Of a stretch of DNA of 57,710 bases, positions 26,619 to 35,208 are shown in pieces. Source of the stretch: Candidatus Muiribacterium halophilum (GTDB lineage Bacteria; Muiribacteriota; Muiribacteriia; Muiribacteriales; Muiribacteriaceae); assembly GCA_023228995.1 (NCBI GenBank), contig JALOAD010000020.1, forward strand, positions 1-57,710, written 5' to 3'. A program made the position numbers and the translations under genes. A model generated the notes under the pieces. That model was not told the DNA's origin and searched no databases. It saw nothing but the letters and a program-made list of their open reading frames with translations. Position 1 is the first letter of the stretch. Each line of letters starts with the position of its first letter.

Positions 26619-26840
26619 GTTTTTGAACTTTGCTCAAGTTTTAAGCCTAGTTTTACTTGTAAAACTCCATCGTGAGCATAGCGAACTATCTTGTTGAAAT
26701 CTTGCATTTTAAGTTTCAACATCATCGTGCATTCATGCACAAACTCTATTAACCAACTAAATTCTTTGTTAATTAGCGACTGCTATAGCAGACTTATTAA
26801 CGCTGTCTTCGCCTGCTAATTAGATACAAAGTATCGTTAA

Positions 26841-26874
26841 TTATGACGAAGTCACAGTGGTGACTTCGTCATAA
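26841..26874. repeat. GTCAC/GTGAC palindrome, copy 2 (perfect 15-bp arms)
   Basis: TTATGACGAAGTCAC and GTGACTTCGTCATAA are exact inverted copies with a 4-nt loop, 20 bp downstream of the OPT transporter stop. There is no T-run, so a classic terminator is unlikely; a protein-binding palindrome or mRNA 3' stabiliser is possible. Confidence 0.75.
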
Positions 26875-26893
26875 TAATTGTGATTTCATCACA

Positions 26894-28750
26894 TTATTTC
26901 TTAACTCTGCTAATTCTATATAAAAATATAGTAACTATTGCAAATGGAATCAATATACCGTAGGAATAGAAAAAAGTTGATTTATAAACATTTGAAAATA
27001 TATCAAGAACAACATCCCATTTATAATATACAAACAAAGCGATAATAACACCCATAAGAGCTTCACCTGCAATTACACCTGATGAAAATAATATTCCACC
27101 TTCATCATCTACTTTATTTTTTTTATCAACTATTAGTCGGACCAGTCCCCCCACCATAATTGGAGTAGAAAGAGACATTGGCAAATAAAGACCAACAGCA
27201 AAAGCAAGAGAATTAATACCAAAAAGTTCGATTACACCAGCAGAAAATGCACCTGTAAAAACAAGACCCCATGGCAAATTTGATTCCATAACACCTTTTA
27301 TAACAATTGCCATAAGAGAAGCTTGTGGAGCTGCAAGTTCTGAACTACCTATAACATAAGCATCATTTAAAAGATATAATGTACTTCCAATTGCAAGTGC
27401 AGAAGCAAAAACACCAATCAATTCACCAAGCTGTTGTTTCCAAGGAGTAGCTCCAACAAGATAACCAGTTTTTAAATCTTGAGAAGTATCACCAGCAATA
27501 CAAATACCAATACAGACAATTGCACCAATTGTTATTGCAGCAATCATACCTTGCTGACCAATATATCCTGAATATACAAGAATAATTGAAACTATCAAAA
27601 GTGTCGCAATAGTCATACCAGATGCAGGATTAGATGAACTACCCACAATACCGACTATTCTTGAAGATACAGTAACAAAAAAGAAAGAAAATACAACAAC
27701 TAACAATGTAACAAGTGGAGCTTTTGCAATACCTTGACTAACAAACCAAAGACAAGTAAAAATTGCAATAACAATAATTCCTATCAAAACATATTTTGAA
27801 GGAATATCTTTATCTGTTCTTTTTTCTTTTTGTTTGTTTTCCATTTTAAAACCTGAAACACCTTCTTTAAATGATGAAATAATTGTAGGAAGCGATTTTA
27901 TAAGACTTATAAATCCACCAAAAGCAACAGCTCCAGCACCAATATATCTTATATAATTAGTCCAAACTCCCCATGCATCCATATTTTTAATAAGATCTGC
28001 AGCAGGAAAAATTGCTTTATCAGCAAATTGACCAAAAAACGAAATAAGTGGTATAAATACAAACCATCCTAAAAGTCCACCACCAAGCATATATGCAGCA
28101 ATTTTAGGCCCAATTATATATCCAACCGCAAGCAAGGACGGAGTTGCCTCCATTCCTAAAAGTCCATTTTTAATTCCTTTAATATGAGCTTCAGGCTCGC
28201 CATTAAACATTTTTAAACCAGAAACTGCAAATTTATAAACAGCACCAATTATTCCACCAATAAATACTGAACGAGCTTTTACCCCACCTTCTTGACCTGC
28301 AACGAGAACTTCAGCACAGGCAGTACCTTCTGGATAAGGCAGATTATAGTGTTCTTTTACAATAAGATATTTTCTAAGTGGTATCATAAATAAAACTCCC
28401 ATCCATCCACCAAGAAGAGCCATTATAAAAATTTGTAAAAGATCAGGATTCAAACCCCAAATAAACATAGCAGGAATAGTAAAAATAACACCAGCTGCAA
28501 GAGATTCCCCAGCCGAACCAACAGTTTGAGACATATTATTTTCAAGTATTGTTCCCTTTAAATATCTTAATATAGCCATTGATACAACTGCTGCTGGAAT
28601 AGAAGCAGAAACAGTCATTCCAACCTTTAAACCAAGATAAGCATTTGCCATTCCAAATATAACTGCAAGAATTGCACCCAGAATAACAGCTTTATAGCTG
28701 AATTCTTTCATTTGCACATTATCTGGAACTGCATGTTTTAAATCTGCCAT
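26894..28750 (-). CDS. OPT-family oligopeptide/metal-chelate transporter
   Basis: A 618-aa, highly hydrophobic protein with about 14-16 membrane helices. The N-terminal FSYKAVILGAILAVIFGMANAYLG-type segment, the YPEGTACAEVL motif near residue 145, GWMGVLFMIPLRKYLIV and SSSNPASGMTIATLL are typical of the bacterial OPT family, which takes up peptides or iron-siderophore-like complexes by proton symport. A cytoplasmic charged loop (KMENKQKEKRTDKDIPSK) lies near the middle. The ATG at 28750 follows GGGGGGT; the frame extends four codons up to a TTG that lies inside that ribosome site. Confidence 0.93.
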   Translation of the reverse strand: MADLKHAVPDNVQMKEFSYKAVILGAILAVIFGMANAYLGLKVGMTVSASIPAAVVSMAILRYLKGTILENNMSQTVGSAGESLAAGVIFTIPAMFIWGLNPDLLQIFIMALLGGWMGVLFMIPLRKYLIVKEHYNLPYPEGTACAEVLVAGQEGGVKARSVFIGGIIGAVYKFAVSGLKMFNGEPEAHIKGIKNGLLGMEATPSLLAVGYIIGPKIAAYMLGGGLLGWFVFIPLISFFGQFADKAIFPAADLIKNMDAWGVWTNYIRYIGAGAVAFGGFISLIKSLPTIISSFKEGVSGFKMENKQKEKRTDKDIPSKYVLIGIIVIAIFTCLWFVSQGIAKAPLVTLLVVVFSFFFVTVSSRIVGIVGSSSNPASGMTIATLLIVSIILVYSGYIGQQGMIAAITIGAIVCIGICIAGDTSQDLKTGYLVGATPWKQQLGELIGVFASALAIGSTLYLLNDAYVIGSSELAAPQASLMAIVIKGVMESNLPWGLVFTGAFSAGVIELFGINSLAFAVGLYLPMSLSTPIMVGGLVRLIVDKKNKVDDEGGILFSSGVIAGEALMGVIIALFVYYKWDVVLDIFSNVYKSTFFYSYGILIPFAIVTIFLYRISRVKK

Positions 28751-28847
28751 ATAACCCCCCAAAATTTTTAAAAATATAATGTATTGAACAATTATACTAA
28801 ATTTTTGATTATTTCGTGAAAAAATTTTTTTTTAAAAAAAAGAGAAA

Positions 28848-28913
28848 GCTGAATATCAAATGGTATCGAATGATTATTTTTTTGCGTTAATGTAATGATA
28901 AAAATCAAAAGCG
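28848..28913 (-). repeat. partial copy of the REP-linked long repeat
   Basis: This stretch matches, in reverse complement, the part of the repeat at 57203-57267: the blocks TACCATTCGATATT, AACGCAAAAAAATAATCATT and ATCAAAAGCGAGATCCC are recognisable with few changes. It leads directly into the REP units at 28914. Confidence 0.75.
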
Positions 28914-28971
28914 AGATCCCGGCTCAGAATCATGCCGGGATGACAAAACTCTCTGAATCATACCGGGATGA
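28914..28971. repeat. REP-type hairpin repeats, two units
   Basis: One complete CCCGGCT...GCCGGGATGAC unit and one right-half unit (ATCATACCGGGATGAC), with a further degenerate GATGAC near 28990. They occupy the gap between the OPT gene and the end of the YmdB fusion gene. Confidence 0.85.
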
Positions 28972-29046
28972 CAAAACTCTCAGAAGCAGATGACATTTTT
29001 TTATATGAAATTTCCTTTGGGATGCCATTTTATTAATTTTTAATTT

Positions 29047-31359
29047 TTAATCAGCAGTTTTTCCCTGCTTCTTATATATTTTTATAAAATAATCAACAAA
29101 AACCGGGTCAAACTGTGTCCCTTTATTTTTTTCAAGCTCTTCAAAAGCAAGCTCAGCATCCATACCCTTTCTATAAGGACGATCAGAAGTCATAGCATCA
29201 AAAGCATCACCAACTGCAATTATCCTAGCACCAACAGGAATATCCTCACCTTTTATACCATCAGGATAGCCTGTACCATCATATTTTTCATGATGATGTT
29301 TAATAGTAGCTGTAAGATTTTTAAGAAAATCAACAGGTTCTATAATTTTAGCAGAAATAACAGGATGATCCTTGATTATCTCATATTCTTCCGAAGTAAG
29401 AGCTCCAGGTTTACATAAAATCGCATCTCTAATACCAATTTTACCAATATCATGAAGCAAAGCTGCAATCTCAATATCCTGAACAAATTTTTCATTAAAT
29501 CCAGCTACTTTTGCAATTTTTACAGAATATTCAGCAACTCTTCTTGAATGTCCATGAGTATATGAATCTTTACTATCCATTGTATTTGCAAGCAATTCAA
29601 CAATACTTTTATAAAGTGATTTTATTCTGTCAAAAAGTAATCCATTATGAATTGCATAAGCTGCTTGATTAGCAATATTTTCAAGAAGCATAAGATCTTT
29701 TTCATTAAAAGGAATCTCACCAATTCTGTTTAAAACTTCTAAAACTCCAATAACTTTATCATGTATTTTCATTGGAATTGCAATTAATGAATTTGTTTTA
29801 TACTCTGTTTCTTTATCAGTACCGCCAAAAAATCTTCCATCTTTACTAGTATCAGGAACAATAGCCGACTCACCATTTTGTAAAACCCAGCCGGCTATTC
29901 CCTGATTTTTTTTAAGTCTGACTTTTTTTACAGCATCCCCTTTTTCCCCAATTCCGACAACAAAGAAAAGATCATCCATTCCTTCATCATACAAAATTAT
30001 TGAACTTGACTCAGCCTGCATTACTTTTGTTGTTATTTTCATTATTTTATTGAGCAGACCGTCTTCGCCATATAATTCGATAGTTTTGGAAATATCCCTG
30101 CCAATCTCATACAAAACAGATAATTCATCATTTGTCTGCATTAACAGTTTTTCTTTCCTTAACTTTCCATAAAGATTTATTATTATTGTTTTAAAAACCG
30201 GGTCAAGAATAACTTTTTTGTAACTCTTAAGTACAATATTATACAAAAGATTTGGATTTTCATTATCTTTAAAAGAAATAATATTAAAACCATTTACAAT
30301 ACAATTATTTTCAATACAATTTTCATTAATAGACTTTTCTAGCAATGCAAATTCTCTTTCATTTATATTGGAATATCTAATATTAAGACCTACCGAGCTT
30401 TTTTCTATAAAAGCACCAATTGGAATATTACATTTTTTCATAATAACATTAACTATTTTGCTTCCAGTTTCATCTATAGATTCCATATTAACAAGTTTAT
30501 TCATAAGATTTGCAAGAAATTCATTAGGAAGTTTTAATTCTTCAATATCATTTAGAAGTTTTCTTTTTACTCTAAATATTTTTAAAGCTTTACCAGTATT
30601 ATCATCAACATCTATTATAACACCGTTCAAAACAGGATCTCCTGTAGCTCCACGCCATCTTGTTGGCCTAATTGTTCTATACTGTTCAATCACCTCAATT
30701 GGAACGCAACCAGCAACAGAATCAATATCTCCAGTCATTCCAACATCAGTAATATAAGCAGTTCCGCCAGACATTATTGTTTCATCAGCAGTAGTAACAT
30801 GAGTATGAGTACCTACAATAGCAGAAACTCTTCCATCTAAAAATCTTCCTAAAGCCATTTTTTCAATAGTAGCTTCTGCATGAAAATCTATAAATATAAA
30901 TTTAACCTTATCTTTCATTTTTTCAACAAGTACATCAAGTGAATGAAATGGTGATTCCATGTGTGAAAAAATCTCTTTACCTAAAATATTTACAATACTT
31001 TCTTGACCATGAGCATTTACAACTAATATATCACCTTTTTTTGTATTTTTAATAATATAACCTTTACCTGGATTATTACCTGGAAAATTCAAAGGTCTTA
31101 AAATAGAATAATTCGGATCATCTATAATGTCATAAATTTCTTTATTTGACCAAGTATGATTTCCAAGAGTAATTACATCAGCACCGCTATCTATTATTAT
31201 CTTAGCAGATTTTTTATCAAGTCCAATTCCATTTGCAGCGTTTTCTCCGTTAACAATAATAATATCAGGTTCAAATTCATTTTTTAATTTAGGAATAAGA
31301 ATAGAAGCAGCTTCTAAACCTGGAGTATCATCAATGTCGCCTACAAACAAAATTCTCAT
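29047..31359 (-). CDS. YmdB-type phosphodiesterase fused to GAF and HD-GYP domains
   Basis: A 770-aa protein. Residues 1-258 match the YmdB calcineurin-like phosphodiesterases: GDIDD at the start, NGENAANGIG, TLGNHTWSN, FIDFHAEATIEK, GTHTHVTTADE and ITDVGMTGDIDS, all metal ligands kept. Residues 260-405 are unassigned. A GAF domain covers about 410-565. An HD-GYP domain ends the protein (LLHDIGKIGIRD, HHEKYDGTGYPDGIKGEDIP), with intact catalytic residues for c-di-GMP hydrolysis. YmdB enzymes act on 2',3'-cyclic nucleotides and influence RNA turnover and biofilms, so the fusion would join two phosphodiesterases under a GAF sensor. Its ATG overlaps the trmN stop by 4 nt (ATGA), with GGGGAG upstream. 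Confidence 0.93.
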   Translation of the reverse strand: MRILFVGDIDDTPGLEAASILIPKLKNEFEPDIIIVNGENAANGIGLDKKSAKIIIDSGADVITLGNHTWSNKEIYDIIDDPNYSILRPLNFPGNNPGKGYIIKNTKKGDILVVNAHGQESIVNILGKEIFSHMESPFHSLDVLVEKMKDKVKFIFIDFHAEATIEKMALGRFLDGRVSAIVGTHTHVTTADETIMSGGTAYITDVGMTGDIDSVAGCVPIEVIEQYRTIRPTRWRGATGDPVLNGVIIDVDDNTGKALKIFRVKRKLLNDIEELKLPNEFLANLMNKLVNMESIDETGSKIVNVIMKKCNIPIGAFIEKSSVGLNIRYSNINEREFALLEKSINENCIENNCIVNGFNIISFKDNENPNLLYNIVLKSYKKVILDPVFKTIIINLYGKLRKEKLLMQTNDELSVLYEIGRDISKTIELYGEDGLLNKIMKITTKVMQAESSSIILYDEGMDDLFFVVGIGEKGDAVKKVRLKKNQGIAGWVLQNGESAIVPDTSKDGRFFGGTDKETEYKTNSLIAIPMKIHDKVIGVLEVLNRIGEIPFNEKDLMLLENIANQAAYAIHNGLLFDRIKSLYKSIVELLANTMDSKDSYTHGHSRRVAEYSVKIAKVAGFNEKFVQDIEIAALLHDIGKIGIRDAILCKPGALTSEEYEIIKDHPVISAKIIEPVDFLKNLTATIKHHHEKYDGTGYPDGIKGEDIPVGARIIAVGDAFDAMTSDRPYRKGMDAELAFEELEKNKGTQFDPVFVDYFIKIYKKQGKTAD

Positions 31360-32072
31360 TTAAACAACTCCCCGAAAACACCTTTATATTTACCATTATT
31401 TTCATAAATTATAAGTGGTTTTTCAACCTTTGTATCTATGTTTTTCCTTTTACTACATTCAACAATTACTATATAAGCTTTAGAACTTTCATTAGAGTGA
31501 ACAAATTGTATTCTTTCAACACCCATTTTAAACTTTTGTGAATTCATAAATATTTCACTAATCCTTGAAGCTTTATGAGTAAAAACAAATTTACCTTTAT
31601 TATTTAAATAACTGTTAGCAGTACTAAAAAGACTTTCCATATCCATGTTTAATTCAAATTTTGCAATTTTTTCACTTTGTTTATCAGGTAAAACTCCTGA
31701 ATTCATCTTCATATAAGGCGGATTACTCATTACAATATCAAATTTCTTCTTATCGTTTAGAAATTTATCTTTAACATAATCACCTTTTAACACACTTATA
31801 TTTGAAAGATTATTTTTTTTAAAATTTTCTTCTGCAATATTAGCTAAAACAGGTTGTATTTCTATTCCATATATTTCTAAACCTGGCTTTCTTGATTCTA
31901 TAACAAATTCTAAAATCCCTGTCGAACAACCGAGATCTATTACGCTTTTAACATAATCCAACTCGATAAAATAACCAAGAGCTATTGAATCAATGGTAAA
32001 TTTATAATCTTCGCTCTGACTCAATAAATAATGCTTTTCCCCAAAGCTTTCTAATTTAAACTGCAAACTCAT
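31356..32072 (-). CDS. tRNA1(Val) adenine-N6 methyltransferase family (TrmN/YfiC)
   Basis: A 238-aa class I SAM-dependent methyltransferase. The SAM site is IDLGCSTGILEFVIE near residue 45, and the catalytic NPPY motif of N6-adenine methyltransferases is in DIVMSNPPYMK near 115. Length and layout (SQSEDYKFTIDSIALGYFI at the N terminus) match TrmN/YfiC enzymes that modify A37 of tRNA-Val. It overlaps the DUF1385 gene by 17 nt and the YmdB fusion by 4 nt, so the three are one translation-coupled operon. Other rRNA/tRNA targets remain possible. Confidence 0.87.
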   Translation of the reverse strand: MSLQFKLESFGEKHYLLSQSEDYKFTIDSIALGYFIELDYVKSVIDLGCSTGILEFVIESRKPGLEIYGIEIQPVLANIAEENFKKNNLSNISVLKGDYVKDKFLNDKKKFDIVMSNPPYMKMNSGVLPDKQSEKIAKFELNMDMESLFSTANSYLNNKGKFVFTHKASRISEIFMNSQKFKMGVERIQFVHSNESSKAYIVIVECSKRKNIDTKVEKPLIIYENNGKYKGVFGELFK

Positions 32073-32943
32073 CTTCGTTTTCTTCCACAGCTTTTTCCAA
32101 TGCTTTTATAGCAACTTCAAGCTGTTCATCTTCAGGCTCTTTTGTTGTAATATGCTGTAACCATAATCCAGGTGTTACAAAAGATTTAATTATAGGATTA
32201 GATATATTTCTGCCTGCCATTTTTATAAATTCAAATGAAAGACCTGCAACTAATGGCATAAGTAAGATTTTATAAAAAATCTTTAAATACCATTCATCAA
32301 CTTTTACAAATGAAAACACTAACATTGATATTATCATTACAAACATTAAAAATGATGTGCCACATCTTGGATGAAATCTAGAGTGTTTTCTAACATTTTC
32401 AAGATTTAGATCTTCATTGTTTTCATAAGCGTAAATTGTTTTATGCTCAGCACCATGATACATAAAGACTTTTTCAATATCTTCAAGCCTTGATATTGAA
32501 TAAACATAAATTAAAAAGATGAGAATTCTGACAATACCTTCAAAAACATTTAAATATAGATGGTTATTTATACCTGTATATTCAAATAATCTCGAAGCTA
32601 TCGACGGAAGCATAATAAACATAAAAACACCCAAAAACCCTGCAAAAAACAGAGTAAAGAATATTTCTCTAGCTGATAATTCTTCTTCTTCCTCTCCAAT
32701 TTTAGTAGACGCAATATTTGCTGATATTGTAAGATATTTCACCCCTATAACAAGTGCATTATACAATGAATATACTCCACGAAATATTGGTAATTTTAAA
32801 AAGGGAAATTTTTTACTACCACTCTCAACATTTTCATGTTTTAATATAATGTTTCCCGCAGGATTTCTTACTGCAAGAGCGATAGAATTGTCAGCACGCA
32901 TCATTATACCTTCGATAACTGCTTGTCCGCCTACTTCCTTCAT
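32056..32943 (-). CDS. DUF1385 family membrane protein (YqhQ-like)
   Basis: A 295-aa protein that opens with the DUF1385 hallmark GGQAVIEGIMMR. It has about four to five membrane helices (PFLKLPIFRGVYSLYNALVIG, FFTLFFAGFLGVFMFIMLPS, FLMFVMIISMLVFSFV) and the conserved YHGAEHKTIYAYE and HPRCGTSFL motifs, whose His and Cys suggest a metal site. The function of the family is unknown. I start it at 32943 because GGGGAG lies 7 nt upstream; the frame runs 15 codons further. Its end overlaps trmN by 17 nt. Confidence 0.92.
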   Translation of the reverse strand: MKEVGGQAVIEGIMMRADNSIALAVRNPAGNIILKHENVESGSKKFPFLKLPIFRGVYSLYNALVIGVKYLTISANIASTKIGEEEEELSAREIFFTLFFAGFLGVFMFIMLPSIASRLFEYTGINNHLYLNVFEGIVRILIFLIYVYSISRLEDIEKVFMYHGAEHKTIYAYENNEDLNLENVRKHSRFHPRCGTSFLMFVMIISMLVFSFVKVDEWYLKIFYKILLMPLVAGLSFEFIKMAGRNISNPIIKSFVTPGLWLQHITTKEPEDEQLEVAIKALEKAVEENEDEFAV

Positions 32944-33137
32944 AATATACTCCCCGATTTTTCTTTTGTTATCGGCAGATAAATTCAAGGAATTAACGAA
33001 GAGATTGCAGTTTTCATGAGGTTTTTAAGTTGTTTTGTTAAACAAAAGCTTTAGGTTTTTTGCACCGGTAGTCAGTTACACTTACAGAACACTATACTTT
33101 TAAAAATAAAAAAAACAATAAAACTTAAAGTAAATAT

Positions 33138-34991
33138 TTAAATAAAATTAATTATTTTTTTTGAAAATAAATTTTTAAAAACATCAATTGAAATTTTATA
33201 ATTAATATTATTTTCAATATCTTCTATACTTTGACCTGATTTTTTAAATAAATTAAGAATAATATCACTGTTTTTTTTATCATCAATCCATGAATTAGAA
33301 TTATTAATAAAATCAAAATAATAAATACAAAAATTATTAAAATTTGGAATTTCTTTAGGAAATTTAATTTTATCATAAATAAAAACAGTTTTTGAAAGTT
33401 TAAATCTTGCATTTGAATTAAAATCAATATTATCAACATTATTAATATTATCAAAATTTGTGTTTTTTGTATTTATAACATTATTATCAATTTTATTTAA
33501 AAAACTTTCATTAGCAATTCTTTCAATATCATTAGCTTTAAAATCCTTTGAACTTTCAACAAAATCCATATTAAGAATATTAGACAATTCATTAAAATTA
33601 TAATTTTTATTTTGTTTAATAACTTGATAAACAATTCTAAAAACATTAATTCTTGATACTGAATGAAATTTAAGGCCATTTAATTTGAAGAACTTTAGAA
33701 TTTCATCAAAAAAATCAAATATACCGTAATTATCAGCAATATATCTTAAAGTATTAAAAATATACTCAGAATTATAAAATATATTAATCATTTTAGATAT
33801 ATCATCAAAATAACTAATTTGTTCAATACTCATAGAAACAGTTTTAATAACTTCATAAGGAGCTTTATTCCAGGCTATAATATTAAATTTTTCTTTATTT
33901 TCATAAAAATAACTACCTTTTAAAAGTTTGAGAGTATTTATTTGTAATTTATGAGGCATAAGATTTAAAATTTTATTAATAGCAAATTTGAAATTATAGA
34001 ATTTTTCATTAGGAAGACCAATAATAAGATCAATATGTTCATATATTTTTTTTGAATTAATTATTTTTTTCATATTATCATATAGTTTTTCAAGATTTTC
34101 TTTTCTACCACTAGTTTTAAGAACATTTTCATCAAGACTTTGAACACCAATTTCAAATTGAAAAACACCTTTAGGAATTTTTTTTAAAAATTCAAAAAAA
34201 TCATCATTAAGAAGATCAGCCTTTATCTCAAATTGAAACAATTGATTTGGTCTTCTTTTTTGAAGAATATACTCTAAAATAGTAATAGCACGATTAATAT
34301 CCAAATTAAAAGTTCTATCAATACATCTAAAAGTTGAAAAATCATAATTAACAATAATATCAATAATTTTTTTAACATTTTGAATAGAATAATTTCTCAC
34401 ATCATTAGAAATACCAGAAATACAATATCTACAAGAAAACGGGCAACCTCGAGAAGTTTCATAATAAATAAAATTTTTATCTTTATTAATAAGTCTATCA
34501 GTCCAAGGAAGTTTTAAACAATCAAGATTTTCAACAACAGCTGGAGATTTTATAATTAAATTTTTATCTTTTTTATAACATAAACCATCAATATCAGGAT
34601 AATAATCCTTTGAATCAATTGCATTTACAAGTTTAGCGAAGCTAATATCACCTTCACCAGATATAATATAATCAATATAATTATTTTCAAGAATTTCTCT
34701 ACAATTATAAGAAACTTCAGGTCCACCAAGAACAATAATAGTATTAGGAAGAATTTTTTTTAAAACATCACAAATTTGTAAAGTAATATCAATATTCCAT
34801 ATATAACAAGAAAAACAAACAATATCAGCATTTTGTGAAATTATAGTTTTTAAAATAGAATCAATTTCCATATTAATATTAAATTCAATAATATTTTTAT
34901 CAAACTTACTATCAATATTTGCAAAAAGATAAGGAATAGCAAGAGAAACCTGAGAAAATCTTGAATGAATTGCAGTTAATAATATTTTCAT
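33138..34991 (-). CDS. B12-binding radical SAM protein, DUF4080 type
   Basis: A 617-aa protein. Residues 1-130 resemble a cobalamin-binding Rossmann domain (SRFSQVSLAIPYL, DIVCFSCYIWNIDITL, VLGGPEVSYN), followed by GEGDISF. The radical SAM cluster motif CPFSCRYC lies in YYETSRGCPFSCRYCISG near residue 185. The C-terminal 250 residues are Asn/Lys/Ile-rich, as in the DUF4080 extension. The substrate is unknown; B12-radical SAM proteins often methylate or rearrange unactivated carbons. No Shine-Dalgarno is visible before the ATG. The gene stands alone. Confidence 0.88.
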   Translation of the reverse strand: MKILLTAIHSRFSQVSLAIPYLFANIDSKFDKNIIEFNINMEIDSILKTIISQNADIVCFSCYIWNIDITLQICDVLKKILPNTIIVLGGPEVSYNCREILENNYIDYIISGEGDISFAKLVNAIDSKDYYPDIDGLCYKKDKNLIIKSPAVVENLDCLKLPWTDRLINKDKNFIYYETSRGCPFSCRYCISGISNDVRNYSIQNVKKIIDIIVNYDFSTFRCIDRTFNLDINRAITILEYILQKRRPNQLFQFEIKADLLNDDFFEFLKKIPKGVFQFEIGVQSLDENVLKTSGRKENLEKLYDNMKKIINSKKIYEHIDLIIGLPNEKFYNFKFAINKILNLMPHKLQINTLKLLKGSYFYENKEKFNIIAWNKAPYEVIKTVSMSIEQISYFDDISKMINIFYNSEYIFNTLRYIADNYGIFDFFDEILKFFKLNGLKFHSVSRINVFRIVYQVIKQNKNYNFNELSNILNMDFVESSKDFKANDIERIANESFLNKIDNNVINTKNTNFDNINNVDNIDFNSNARFKLSKTVFIYDKIKFPKEIPNFNNFCIYYFDFINNSNSWIDDKKNSDIILNLFKKSGQSIEDIENNINYKISIDVFKNLFSKKIINFI

Positions 34992-35125
34992 AAATCAATA
35001 TTACAATTACAAAAAACAATTTGCAACCTCAAAATTCGCCATAAACAAAATGTTCACTGAACATTTTTACCCTTTTATCAAATTCCCGCATTTTCCCGAA
35101 CCCTGTGTTTTTCCTCTTTCTCTAT

Positions 35126-35154
35126 TTGACTTTTTTGACTAAAAAGCTTAATAT
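35126..35154 (+). promoter_or_regulatory. sigma-70 type promoter
   Basis: TTGACT, a 17-bp spacer and TAATAT lie 55 bp upstream of the ATG of the degenerate kinase gene. This is one of the best housekeeping-type promoters of the window. Confidence 0.65.
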
Positions 35155-35208
35155 ATAATTATAAAATGTATTTTATTATAAATATATTTTTTAAAAAAAG
35201 AGGAAATA

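Larger units (their letters stand above)
26195..26893. other. 700-bp gap with palindromes, no gene
   Basis: I find no credible gene here. The left part (26195-26470) is unremarkable AT-rich DNA with a small CTTAC-CGCC-GTAAG hairpin near 26384 and presumably the RRM-gene promoter. The right part (26540-26890) is a string of inverted repeats built on AAGTCAC/GTGACTT, listed separately. The 64-codon frame at 26546-26740 crosses these palindromes and lacks a ribosome site. Confidence 0.6.

Noticed and set aside
26546-26740. 64-codon frame in the gap before the OPT gene
   Set aside because: Crosses GTCAC/GTGAC palindromes, has no ribosome site and no recognisable protein features.
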